5,255 nt of DNA from Mariprofundus sp. (GTDB lineage Bacteria > Pseudomonadota > Zetaproteobacteria > Mariprofundales > Mariprofundaceae): positions 1-5,255 of the forward strand of contig JAJFLF010000180.1 in NCBI GenBank assembly GCA_021772845.1, given 5' to 3'. Each line of letters begins with the position of its first letter. Positions within the stretch are counted from its first letter, which is position 1. Below, piece by piece: positions 1-5,255 of this stretch. The position numbers and the translations under genes are program-made. Below the pieces are notes generated by a model. The model searched no databases and had not been told where the DNA came from. It saw nothing but the letters and a program-made list of their open reading frames with translations.

Positions 1-1057
1 CCAGGGCCGGTTTCTTCTCCAGAGCCATACCAAGAAGTGTTAAGTTTTCACTTCTGATCACATTCATCATGACAGACCATGTGGCATGGTTTCCGAGCTG
101 TGCCCCGTGTGAGACAAGAAGTTCAATCAATCCTTTCTGAAATTGGGGACGATCCAATACGTAGTCCAGCACAGTACTGCCATCACCCGCTGTGATATTC
201 ACATCGGCTCCAAGCCCTAACAGAAATTCGGCAGTGGCTTGATTACCTTTTTCGACAGCCTGATAAAGTGGTGTTTTCCCCGCTTTGGCGGTCGCATTCA
301 GATCCACTTGCCGCTCAGCCAGAAAACGAACCACTTCAAGCATACGCTCATCTTTGATTCTGCTTCTGGTAGCAAAATGAAGTACATTTTCTCCTTCATG
401 GGTGACAAGCTGAAAACCGAGACCGGACTCTTCCCATTTCTTCAAGCCCTGTAGGCTTCCAGAGCTAGCAAACCAGTGCAGCAGTGTTGAACCGTTCCTC
501 ATATGACTATCTGAAAGTGCAACACCTGACCGGTGTAACATATCCATTAAAAGCGCTGCTTTTGGCCCATATTGCTGATCAACAAAAGCACACATATAGG
601 TGGGTATCACACCAATTTTTGCGGTATCAAAGGTGGCATGGATATCTGCCCCGTAGTTGATTAGAAATTGTGAAATATCGATGTCAGCATTGTGCAGAGA
701 AACACATAGCGGGTATGGTGGTATGCCATCCTTACTGGCTAAATTAACATCAGCACCATGCTCTAAAAGCAGCCGCACAGCCTTAAAATCTTGGTTCTGA
801 ACCGCCTGCATAAGCGCCGTTCGGCCTCGGCTATTCATTGCATTTACATTGCCGCCAGCCAGAACCATCCGTTCCAGTTTAGCATAGTTTCGCTGGCGAA
901 CAAATTTAAACAACGCATCAGTTTGAATTGTCTCAGCACTGTTCTTAAGATTACCTTCAATGAAGAGCTCTTCACTATGAACAGGTTGAATAGAAAGCAA
1001 TAAAAGAGAGATGAATGCGATCATCTGAACCATTGGATACACTCTATTCGTCAACAT
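1..1057 (-). CDS. Exported ankyrin-repeat protein, 3' end beyond window
   Basis: The reading frame is open from the ATG at 1057 to the left edge: 352 codons with no stop, so the C-terminus is missing. Residues 1-28 look like a Sec signal peptide, with basic R5, a hydrophobic core at about 12-22 (IAFISLLLLSI) and a likely cleavage after VHS; no lipobox cysteine is present. The rest reads as degenerate ankyrin repeats of about 33 residues. The clearest are 77-106 (GRTALMQAV, then LLLEHGADVN), 109-141 (LINYGADIH), 221-255 (GENVLHFAT), 258-289 (GKTPLYQAV, then LLGLGADVN) and 291-322 (GSTVLDYV, then LLVSHGAQL). Ankyrin repeats are protein-binding scaffolds, so a periplasmic interaction role is inferred; nothing shows the partner or an enzymatic domain. 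The chosen start has GGAAGG seven bases upstream. An in-frame ATG at 1072 would add MEGDV but has no spaced ribosome binding site. The left-hand neighbour is unseen. Confidence 0.88.
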   Translation of the reverse strand, partial: MLTNRVYPMVQMIAFISLLLLSIQPVHSEELFIEGNLKNSAETIQTDALFKFVRQRNYAKLERMVLAGGNVNAMNSRGRTALMQAVQNQDFKAVRLLLEHGADVNLASKDGIPPYPLCVSLHNADIDISQFLINYGADIHATFDTAKIGVIPTYMCAFVDQQYGPKAALLMDMLHRSGVALSDSHMRNGSTLLHWFASSGSLQGLKKWEESGLGFQLVTHEGENVLHFATRSRIKDERMLEVVRFLAERQVDLNATAKAGKTPLYQAVEKGNQATAEFLLGLGADVNITAGDGSTVLDYVLDRPQFQKGLIELLVSHGAQLGNHATWSVMMNVIRSENLTLLGMALEKKPAL

Positions 1058-1064
1058 CACATCA

Positions 1065-1070
1065 CCTTCC
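1065..1070 (-). promoter_or_regulatory. Ribosome binding site deciding the ankyrin gene start
   Basis: On the minus strand GGAAGG ends seven bases before the ATG at 1057. This favours that start over the in-frame ATG at 1072, in front of which a purine run (AGAAGAG) abuts the start codon with no spacer. The choice also gives a signal peptide of normal shape. Confidence 0.6.
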
Positions 1071-1096
1071 ATCTCTTCTATCACACTGCAGACTCT

Positions 1097-1124
1097 ATCT
1101 TAGCTCTGGCTGAAACAAGATAAA
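1097..1124 (-). promoter_or_regulatory. Possible sigma70-type promoter for the ankyrin gene
   Basis: On the minus strand a -35-like TTTATC (1124-1119) is followed after 16 bases by a -10-like TAAGAT (1102-1097). Each element is an imperfect consensus match (about 3/6 and 4/6). Transcription would start near 1090 and give a leader of about 33 bases. This is a weak call based on spacing and position only. Confidence 0.3.
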
Positions 1125-1140
1125 GGGGGATTATTATGCT

Positions 1141-1325
1141 TTAAAGAGATGACTGTCTCAACAAAGGCCTCTCCAGACCAGGCTGATTCACCGCAATACC
1201 GAAGGATACCAGCTCATTGCCCCGGCTTTGCATCACTTGATGAAAGGGCGTGCAGCATTGTGAGCCAATGTTCTGATTTATTTTATCGAAGTAGTAGAGC
1301 TAGATCTATTCAGTATCGCTTGTAG
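1141..1325. other. Gene-free stretch with faint short reading frames, possible debris
   Basis: No convincing gene is present between the ankyrin gene and the candidate RNA. On the plus strand an ATG at 1149, closely preceded by AAAGAG, opens 58 codons ending in TAG at 1323-1325; the product is polar and low in hydrophobic structure and I do not recognise it. On the minus strand a frame ending in TAA at 1141-1143 reads from an ATG at 1233 for 30 codons (MQSRGNELVSFGIAVNQP and on). It looks protein-like, has no visible ribosome binding site, and could be the tail of a decayed gene. Neither frame is called as a gene. Confidence 0.3.
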
Positions 1326-1347
1326 ATCACACAATCATAAATATTTT
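1320..1347 (+). promoter_or_regulatory. Weak candidate promoter for the C-rich-loop RNA
   Basis: TTGTAG (1320-1325) and TATTTT (1342-1347) are separated by 16 bases, in an AT-rich tract just upstream of the hairpin-terminator unit. Matches to the sigma70 consensus are about 3/6 and 4/6. Transcription would begin near 1354. The call depends on the RNA downstream being real. Confidence 0.27.
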
Positions 1348-1397
1348 TTAATTTGGAGTTAATACCTCACTCACAGCTTGGCCCTACAGTTACGCCT

Positions 1398-1436
1398 GTC
1401 TGGTGCCACCCTCCTCCCCTCCCTTAGGCATCAGAC
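1398..1436 (+). promoter_or_regulatory. 10-bp hairpin with C-rich loop
   Basis: The inverted repeat 1398-1407 / 1427-1436 pairs at all ten positions, with one G-U wobble (G1403-T1431). The loop at 1408-1426 is almost pure pyrimidine, apart from an A at each end. On the minus strand the same DNA gives a stem with a purine loop holding several GGA and GGG runs. The structure is seen directly; its role is inferred. Confidence 0.6.
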
Positions 1437-1443
1437 TTCGTTT

Positions 1444-1472
1444 AAAAAGGCCTCGCAATCGCGGGGCCTTTT
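1444..1472 (-). terminator. Bidirectional intrinsic terminator, main use for the antiporter gene
   Basis: The arms 1445-1456 (AAAAGGCCTCGC) and 1461-1472 (GCGGGGCCTTTT) form a 12-bp stem with one G-U pair and a four-base loop. Read on the minus strand, the stem runs into five Ts, a classic rho-independent signal about 50 bases after the antiporter stop codon. Read on the plus strand, it ends in TTTT followed by CTCGTT, a weaker tail, but the stem could still end the candidate RNA. Confidence 0.85.
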
Positions 1473-1522
1473 CTCGTTCTGATTGGTGGGAAACTAAAAA
1501 CTGATCGCTAAAAACTTATCAA

Positions 1523-2911
1523 TCAGTGATGGCCACCCTCTTCTTCCAGCTCCTGTGCAAATATCTCTTTGTTTTTACCGATAATTGCCAGCAGGATAAA
1601 TGAATAGATAAAGGTAGAGAGCATAATTACACCAACCACAATCGCTTTAAACATTTCCAGATGTTCAAAGCTGGATGGAATCATCATTAACATGACTATT
1701 GATAGGCCGCCCTTAATGCCTGCAAAGGTTAACACACCCCACCAGCGGAAATTTACATTGGTCATCTTATCCGTCTGATTGGTGATGATGGCAAACTTGG
1801 CCATCATGGCTGCACGAATCACCGTAGTAGCTAAAAACATAACAAGAATTTCTGTTTTGTACTGCCACAACAGATCCACATCAACGATCTCTGCCATCGC
1901 GACAAACAGCATGGTATTGGCAACAATGGCGAGCAACTGAACATCTTCTTTGGTGCGCATATGCCGATCACGTTCTTCTACCGTAGCTTTGATCTTATAA
2001 ATGGCATGTTGAATCAGGTTGCGTGAACTCGACTCAGCCATGGATTCACGTTGAATGGCATTCTCCTCAATCTCCAATTGAACATCATCAGCTTCAATAG
2101 CTTTGCTCATCACATGATGCACAGTCACAGTCGAGAAAATACAGGCAAGAATACCGGAGAGATGCATATGCGAATGTGCACCAAACATATTCAATAAAAC
2201 ATAAAAATGTTCAGACAGCTCAAACGCACCGTAGCCAGTCAGAATAATTATCAGCAATTCTGCGATACGATTCGTGGTAGTTTTCATGGCTATCAGACCA
2301 AGATAACCGATAAATGCACCAAACAGAGCTGAACCGACCACAACGACTATGCTCGTTTCCGCCACATAACCGAAGGTAATCACACCACCCTCAAGTGCAT
2401 ACAGGCCAATAAAGACAAACACGATCAATGCAGTTGCATCATTGAAGAGGCTTTCACCTTCACAAAGAATTTTAAGCTTATGCGGCAGTTCAAAGTTGGA
2501 AAATATACTGACCACCGATACAGGATCTGTTGCCAGGACCATGGCAAACAGAAGAATAATCGCAGCAAAAGAGAGGTTATATTCAGCAAACAGTGTATCA
2601 CCGACCAACAGAGCGGTAATGACTGAAAGCGATACTGCTACCACTGCCAGATAAAACAGACTCAGACCGTGCTCTTTGAGATCATCTAACTTCAGCTCTA
2701 GCGAATCGGAGATAAGAAGAATTGGCAGTAACAGGATCACCAGTGCTGCGAAATGTTCAGCATCGCCGGTAAGCAAAAACAGATCACCAAACAGCGCATG
2801 AAAACCAATCGACAAGGCAATCAGGCCAACTGGTGATGGAAGATTTATTTTATCCTCCAGTTGCAAGGCTAAGTAGAGAATCGCAGCAATGGAAAGCACA
2901 GTTATAATCAT
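1523..2911 (-). CDS. CPA1-family cation/proton antiporter (NhaP-like)
   Basis: This is a 462-residue inner-membrane protein with about 12-13 hydrophobic segments (the first at 2-19, the last at about 422-446). It would exchange Na+ or K+ for H+ in pH and salt homeostasis; the ion cannot be told from sequence. The CPA1 signatures are ATDP at 127-130 and GESLFNDAT at 152-160, whose Asn157-Asp158 pair matches the family's ion-binding ND motif. Near the C-terminus WWGVLTFAGIKGGLS (390-404) corresponds to the usual G-L-R-G-x-x-S stretch, with lysine at 400 in place of the usual arginine. A charged linker of about 55 residues (270-325) separates the two halves. The tail is acidic and ends in GGHH. 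The frame stays open upstream to 3061, but that extension is hydrophilic and overlaps waaA. The ATG at 2911 has AGGA eight bases before it and leads straight into the first membrane helix. The gene is divergent from waaA and ends at the 1444-1472 terminator. Confidence 0.9.
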   Translation of the reverse strand: MIITVLSIAAILYLALQLEDKINLPSPVGLIALSIGFHALFGDLFLLTGDAEHFAALVILLLPILLISDSLELKLDDLKEHGLSLFYLAVVAVSLSVITALLVGDTLFAEYNLSFAAIILLFAMVLATDPVSVVSIFSNFELPHKLKILCEGESLFNDATALIVFVFIGLYALEGGVITFGYVAETSIVVVVGSALFGAFIGYLGLIAMKTTTNRIAELLIIILTGYGAFELSEHFYVLLNMFGAHSHMHLSGILACIFSTVTVHHVMSKAIEADDVQLEIEENAIQRESMAESSSRNLIQHAIYKIKATVEERDRHMRTKEDVQLLAIVANTMLFVAMAEIVDVDLLWQYKTEILVMFLATTVIRAAMMAKFAIITNQTDKMTNVNFRWWGVLTFAGIKGGLSIVMLMMIPSSFEHLEMFKAIVVGVIMLSTFIYSFILLAIIGKNKEIFAQELEEEGGHH

Positions 2912-2919
2912 AAGTAGCG

Positions 2920-2923
2920 TCCT
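2920..2923 (-). promoter_or_regulatory. Ribosome binding site deciding the antiporter start
   Basis: AGGA on the minus strand, within AAAAGGAC, lies eight bases before the ATG at 2911. It supports this start over the longer frame beginning at 3061, whose extra 50 residues do not resemble a CPA1 N-terminus. Confidence 0.65.
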
Positions 2924-2927
2924 TTTG

Positions 2928-2956
2928 TTGAAGTTTGTCCATACGATAGCAATAAT
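2928..2956 (+). promoter_or_regulatory. Sigma70-type promoter for waaA-lpxK
   Basis: TTGAAG (2928-2933, 4/6 match) and AATAAT (2951-2956, 5/6 match) are separated by the optimal 17 bases. Transcription would begin near 2963. The GTG at 2975 would then lie only about 12 bases into the message, with no room for a ribosome binding site. The ATGs at 3001 and 3029 would have leaders of about 38 and 66 bases. The promoter overlaps the 5' leader of the divergent antiporter gene, so the two transcription units could interfere. Confidence 0.55.
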
Positions 2957-3000
2957 CAGGCCACAATTGAAATAGTGCGAAGTGGCGAGAAACTGGCACA

Positions 3001-3036
3001 ATGCACTTCTTCCTGTTCCAATACGCCTATGCGTAA
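3001..3036 (+). other. 11-codon reading frame overlapping the waaA start
   Basis: An ATG at 3001 opens a short frame, MHFFLFQYAYA, ending at TAA (3034-3036). It is in a different frame from waaA. It overlaps the in-frame waaA ATG at 3029: the eight bases ATGCGTAA contain both signals. It could be a coupled leader peptide, the severed hydrophobic N-terminus of WaaA after an indel, or chance. No clear ribosome binding site precedes it; the nearest purine run, GGCGAGAAA, is about eight bases away and a poor match. Confidence 0.25.
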
Positions 3037-4249
3037 CCCTTCCTTGAAATGGCGACAGCAATTCACCCTTGAACTTCCCAACCCCCGCCCCGGCTCTGTT
3101 TGGTTACATGCCTGTTCAGTTGGTGAAGTCAGCTCAGTGACCCCTTTAATCAGAGCCCTGATAGAAAAGGGACACCCGGTACATTTGACGGTTGTCACTG
3201 CCACTGGTTTTAATCACGCAGAGCGTCTTTTGGGCAATACAGTCTCGCTGGCTTTCCTACCGTGGGATTTGCCTACTGCTATGTCACGCATGATTAGCAG
3301 CTTGCAACCAGCCCTGCTATTGCTGGCAGAAACTGAATTCTGGCCGGGCATGTTAAAAGCATGTCGTAAACAGAACATTCCGGTTGTTGGCATCAACACA
3401 CGTATTTCAGATCGTTCATTCCCACGTTATCAGGCCACCGCCTGGTTGTGGAAACGCTGGTTAGCGCCCGTGAACCTGTTTCTAGCCCAAAGTGATATTG
3501 ATCGGGAACGTTTGATCGCATTGGGCATACCGAACGCAAACGTTCAGACCGTTGGTAATTTAAAATATGCCGTCAGCGCGCCAGAAGTGAACGCTAGTGC
3601 CCTGCGTTTGAAACTTGATACCAGTGGCGCCCGTCCCATCCTACTGATCGCCAGCACCCGTGAGGGAGAAGATGCCCGTCTGCTGGATATGTGGCCTGCC
3701 TGGCATGCCGCATGCCCGGAGCTGTTAACAGTGATCGTTCCGCGTCACCCCCAACGTTTTGATCAGGTTGCCAACTTAATCCAGGAACGTGGACTCACAC
3801 TTACCCGTTGGTCAGAGCAACACAGCAATGCGGATATGATCAATCAAGACGTTCTTCTTCTTGATGCCATGGGTCTGTTGACGCAACTGTACAGCATTGC
3901 CGATGCTGTTATTATAGCGGGCAGTTTAGAAAACAACGGTGGGCATAATCCGCTCGAAGCTGCCATTTGTGGACGCGGCATTGTCAGCGGTCCACATGTA
4001 CAAAACTTCAGAGATATTATGGCCGAGATGCAGCAGGCAGAAGCTGCCATCATATGCCGTGATGATCAGGAAATTGAGCAAGCGGTTTGTCGCCTGCTTA
4101 CTCACCCACAAGAGCTCAAAGGACTGCATGCCAATGCAGCGCTTTTCATTCAAGATAGATCACACGTGCTCGATCGCATGCTGAATGCTATCGAAACATG
4201 GTTACCCACAACAGATCAGCCCCATGAAAAACAACCGCCGCATGTCTAA
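3029..4249 (+). CDS. waaA: Kdo transferase WaaA (KdtA), start uncertain, no visible membrane anchor
   Basis: WaaA transfers Kdo from CMP-Kdo to lipid IVA at the cytoplasmic face of the inner membrane; it is a GT-B fold enzyme (family GT30). Numbering below is from the in-frame GTG at 2975; subtract 18 for the ATG called here. Family landmarks appear in order: WLHACSVGE at 43-51 with the conserved glutamate E51, AETEFWP at 118-124, ASTREGED at 226-233, PRHPQRF at 256-262, NNGGHNPLEAA at 320-330, and SGPHVQNFRDI at 338-348. Length is 406 residues from ATG 3029 or 424 from GTG 2975, against about 425 in E. coli. E. coli and Aquifex WaaA begin with a hydrophobic membrane anchor. Here the in-frame residues before W43 are polar, and the only hydrophobic stretch (3001-3036) lies in another frame. 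No start has a good ribosome binding site; ATG 3029 is preferred because GTG 2975 falls too close to the predicted promoter. The stop overlaps lpxK, so the two are probably co-translated. Confidence 0.9.
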   Translation: MRNPSLKWRQQFTLELPNPRPGSVWLHACSVGEVSSVTPLIRALIEKGHPVHLTVVTATGFNHAERLLGNTVSLAFLPWDLPTAMSRMISSLQPALLLLAETEFWPGMLKACRKQNIPVVGINTRISDRSFPRYQATAWLWKRWLAPVNLFLAQSDIDRERLIALGIPNANVQTVGNLKYAVSAPEVNASALRLKLDTSGARPILLIASTREGEDARLLDMWPAWHAACPELLTVIVPRHPQRFDQVANLIQERGLTLTRWSEQHSNADMINQDVLLLDAMGLLTQLYSIADAVIIAGSLENNGGHNPLEAAICGRGIVSGPHVQNFRDIMAEMQQAEAAIICRDDQEIEQAVCRLLTHPQELKGLHANAALFIQDRSHVLDRMLNAIETWLPTTDQPHEKQPPHV

Positions 4250-5255
4250 ATTACATAGCTGGTTCGAACAGATGTGGTGGAGCACTTCACCACCGCCTTT
4301 ATGGTTGTCTTGCATCGAACCGATATATTCAGGCATCAGCCAAATCCATTTGAACAGACGTGCTGCAAACAGGGTCACACCAGCCCTACCGATGATCTCC
4401 GTGGGCAATATCACAGCCGGTGGCAGTGCCAAAACACCGTTTGTTTTATGGTTGGCAGAAGAGCTTAAATCCCAAGGTTATGCACCGATTATTCTCTGTC
4501 GTGGTGATGGTGGTCAAAATAGAATAGCCAAACAAATCGAGCCTGAAGATCTTGCTGGATGTGTCGGAGATGAGGCAAAAATGCTGGCTGAATTATCCAG
4601 TTGCCCGGTCATTGCTGCTGCAGACCGCGTAGCCGCAAGCCAGATTGCTGCAGAACTGGGTGATATTCTTATTCTCGATGATGGTTTTCAATACAGGCAT
4701 ATGGAACGCTGCTGCGATATTGTACTTATTCCTGTTGAAGGCATCGGCAATGGTCACTGCATTCCAGCCGGCCCTCTGCGTGAACCTGTGCAATCGATTG
4801 CGCGTGCCGACATCATTATCCGTACTGGTAGTGCATCAAATAAACATCTATGTGAAAAACTTGGCAACAGACGTGAATGGCAATGGTTTACAACTCCAGT
4901 CGATATGATTGATCTCATGGAAACAGGGACTTCCAGACCGGAGACTGTCCATGCCGTAACGGCTATCGCCCGTCCCGATCGATTTTTCGATGATTTAAAA
5001 CGTACCGGGCTCAGACTTACCGGCGTAAAAGCTTATCCAGATCATTATGCTTTCAATGCCAGTGATGTCAGCGACATATTAAAACTTGGCAAACATATCG
5101 CTATCACTGCAAAAGATGCTGTTAAACTGCAAAGCCTATGGCCGAAAGAGCATCCCTTATGGTTATTGCCCCAACAAGGGCATGCAGAAGCGGAGCTGCT
5201 ATCAACCATTCAATCTTATCTGCCCCAAAGTAAAAACCCTGCCGCAAGCGACAGG
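4242..5255 (+). CDS. lpxK: Tetraacyldisaccharide 4'-kinase LpxK, 3' end beyond window
   Basis: LpxK uses ATP to phosphorylate the 4' position of the lipid A disaccharide, giving lipid IVA, the acceptor of WaaA. It is a membrane-associated P-loop kinase. All 338 codons to the right edge are open and no stop is reached; family members are usually about 310-350 residues, so little is missing. Landmarks are an aromatic, amphipathic N-terminus (about 1-35), the Walker A region SVGNITAGGSAKTP (53-66), CVGDEAKML (107-114), DRVAA (128-132), the Walker B-like LILDDGFQYRH (143-153), IPAGPLREP (174-182), AIARPDRFF (241-249), YPDHYAF (265-271) and ITAKDAVKL (288-296). Two positions are unusual: Ala63 replaces the glycine before the P-loop Lys-Thr, and Ala290 stands where glutamate is common (TEKDAVKL). 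The rest is intact, so the gene is probably functional. The start codon lies inside the end of waaA (ATGTCTAA, 8-base overlap) and lacks a strong ribosome binding site, which suggests translational coupling. Confidence 0.92.
   Translation, partial: MSKLHSWFEQMWWSTSPPPLWLSCIEPIYSGISQIHLNRRAANRVTPALPMISVGNITAGGSAKTPFVLWLAEELKSQGYAPIILCRGDGGQNRIAKQIEPEDLAGCVGDEAKMLAELSSCPVIAAADRVAASQIAAELGDILILDDGFQYRHMERCCDIVLIPVEGIGNGHCIPAGPLREPVQSIARADIIIRTGSASNKHLCEKLGNRREWQWFTTPVDMIDLMETGTSRPETVHAVTAIARPDRFFDDLKRTGLRLTGVKAYPDHYAFNASDVSDILKLGKHIAITAKDAVKLQSLWPKEHPLWLLPQQGHAEAELLSTIQSYLPQSKNPAASDR

Larger units (their letters stand above)
1354..1478 (+). ncRNA. Candidate small RNA with an anti-Shine-Dalgarno hairpin loop
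   Basis: The unit is about 125 bases with no coding frame of note. Its core is a hairpin: arm GTCTGGTGCC (1398-1407) pairs with GGCATCAGAC (1427-1436) over 10 bp with one G-U pair, and exposes a 19-base loop containing CCCTCCTCCCCTCCC (1409-1423). That run is the complement of a long purine Shine-Dalgarno sequence and resembles the CCUCC tail of 16S rRNA. Eight bases after the hairpin comes a 12-bp terminator stem (1445-1472). Known sRNAs that present C-rich loops to ribosome binding sites include RsaE of Staphylococcus, ErsA of Pseudomonas and the CCUCC-loop 'cuckoo' RNAs of alphaproteobacteria. This sequence is not recognisably any of them. The 5' end is inferred from a weak promoter, and the 3' tail after the terminator is not U-rich beyond the TTTT in the stem. 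Expression is unproven. Confidence 0.42.

Noticed and set aside
239..1003. Plus-strand reading frames of about 70 codons opposite the ankyrin gene
   Set aside because: They lie wholly inside a longer minus-strand gene with clear repeat motifs, have no recognisable product, and are best explained as antisense shadows.
1166..1182. GCCT/AGGC inverted repeat in the gene-free stretch
   Set aside because: A four-base stem is within chance expectation and has no terminator tail.
1378..1395. Possible sigma54 promoter, TTGGCC followed by TTACGC
   Set aside because: GG and GC are separated by 12 bases rather than the required 10, so the -24/-12 geometry fails.
1058..1522. Search for tRNA, 6S RNA, SRP RNA, CRISPR or insertion-sequence ends
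   Set aside because: No cloverleaf, no tandem repeat-spacer pattern, no transposase and no flanking inverted or target-site repeats could be seen by eye. The hairpin unit does not resemble 6S or SRP RNA.
2975..3028. GTG at 2975 as the waaA start
   Set aside because: It gives the longest frame but has no ribosome binding site, adds only polar residues unlike a membrane anchor, and lies about 12 bases after the predicted transcription start. It is kept only for numbering.
2912..3061. Fifty-residue N-terminal extension of the antiporter frame
   Set aside because: The extension is polar, unlike a CPA1 N-terminus, and lies over the waaA 5' end and its promoter. The ATG at 2911 has a good ribosome binding site and begins the first membrane helix.
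4274..4293. Small inverted repeat GTGGTG/CACCAC in the start of lpxK
   Set aside because: It has only six pairs around an eight-base loop within coding sequence and is explained by ordinary Trp and Pro codons. It has no U-tract and is not placed to control the start codon.
3214..4908. Short frames on both strands inside waaA and lpxK
   Set aside because: All overlap well-supported genes in other frames and show no domain, signal or ribosome binding site.

Overview
The window comes from a Gram-negative bacterium: it carries two consecutive enzymes of lipid A-Kdo synthesis (waaA/kdtA and lpxK). Base composition is moderate, somewhat under 50% G+C by eye, and intrinsic terminators and sigma70-like promoters are recognisable. 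A waaA-lpxK neighbour pair is more familiar from alphaproteobacteria and some other proteobacterial lineages than from enteric bacteria, where lpxK usually sits with msbA. The lineage cannot be fixed from this window.

Layout. (1) 1-1057, minus strand: an exported ankyrin-repeat protein whose 3' end lies beyond the left edge. (2) 1058-1522: 465 bases without a convincing protein gene. It holds the ankyrin gene's leader and possible promoter, a stretch with faint short reading frames on both strands (possible debris), then a compact RNA-like unit at about 1354-1478. That unit has a 10-bp hairpin with a C-rich loop complementary to Shine-Dalgarno sequences, followed directly by a strong bidirectional hairpin terminator. 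(3) 1523-2911, minus strand: a CPA1-type Na+(or K+)/H+ antiporter, ending at the same terminator. (4) 2912-3028: a short divergent control region with a good promoter reading toward waaA. (5) 3029-4249, plus strand: waaA, with an uncertain start and apparently without the usual N-terminal membrane anchor. (6) 4242-5255, plus strand: lpxK, overlapping waaA by 8 bases and cut by the right edge.

Function. LpxK phosphorylates the lipid A disaccharide to give lipid IVA, and WaaA adds Kdo to lipid IVA. The overlapping genes are therefore consecutive pathway steps in one transcription unit. The divergent antiporter would act in ion and pH homeostasis of the inner membrane; sharing a control region with envelope genes does not prove a shared role. 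The ankyrin protein is predicted to act in the periplasm through protein-protein contacts; its partner is unknown.

The most unusual items are the candidate small RNA with an anti-Shine-Dalgarno loop (1398-1436), the missing membrane anchor and overlapping 11-codon frame at the start of waaA, and an alanine replacing a P-loop glycine in LpxK. No defence system, CRISPR array, mobile element, tRNA or rRNA was seen.
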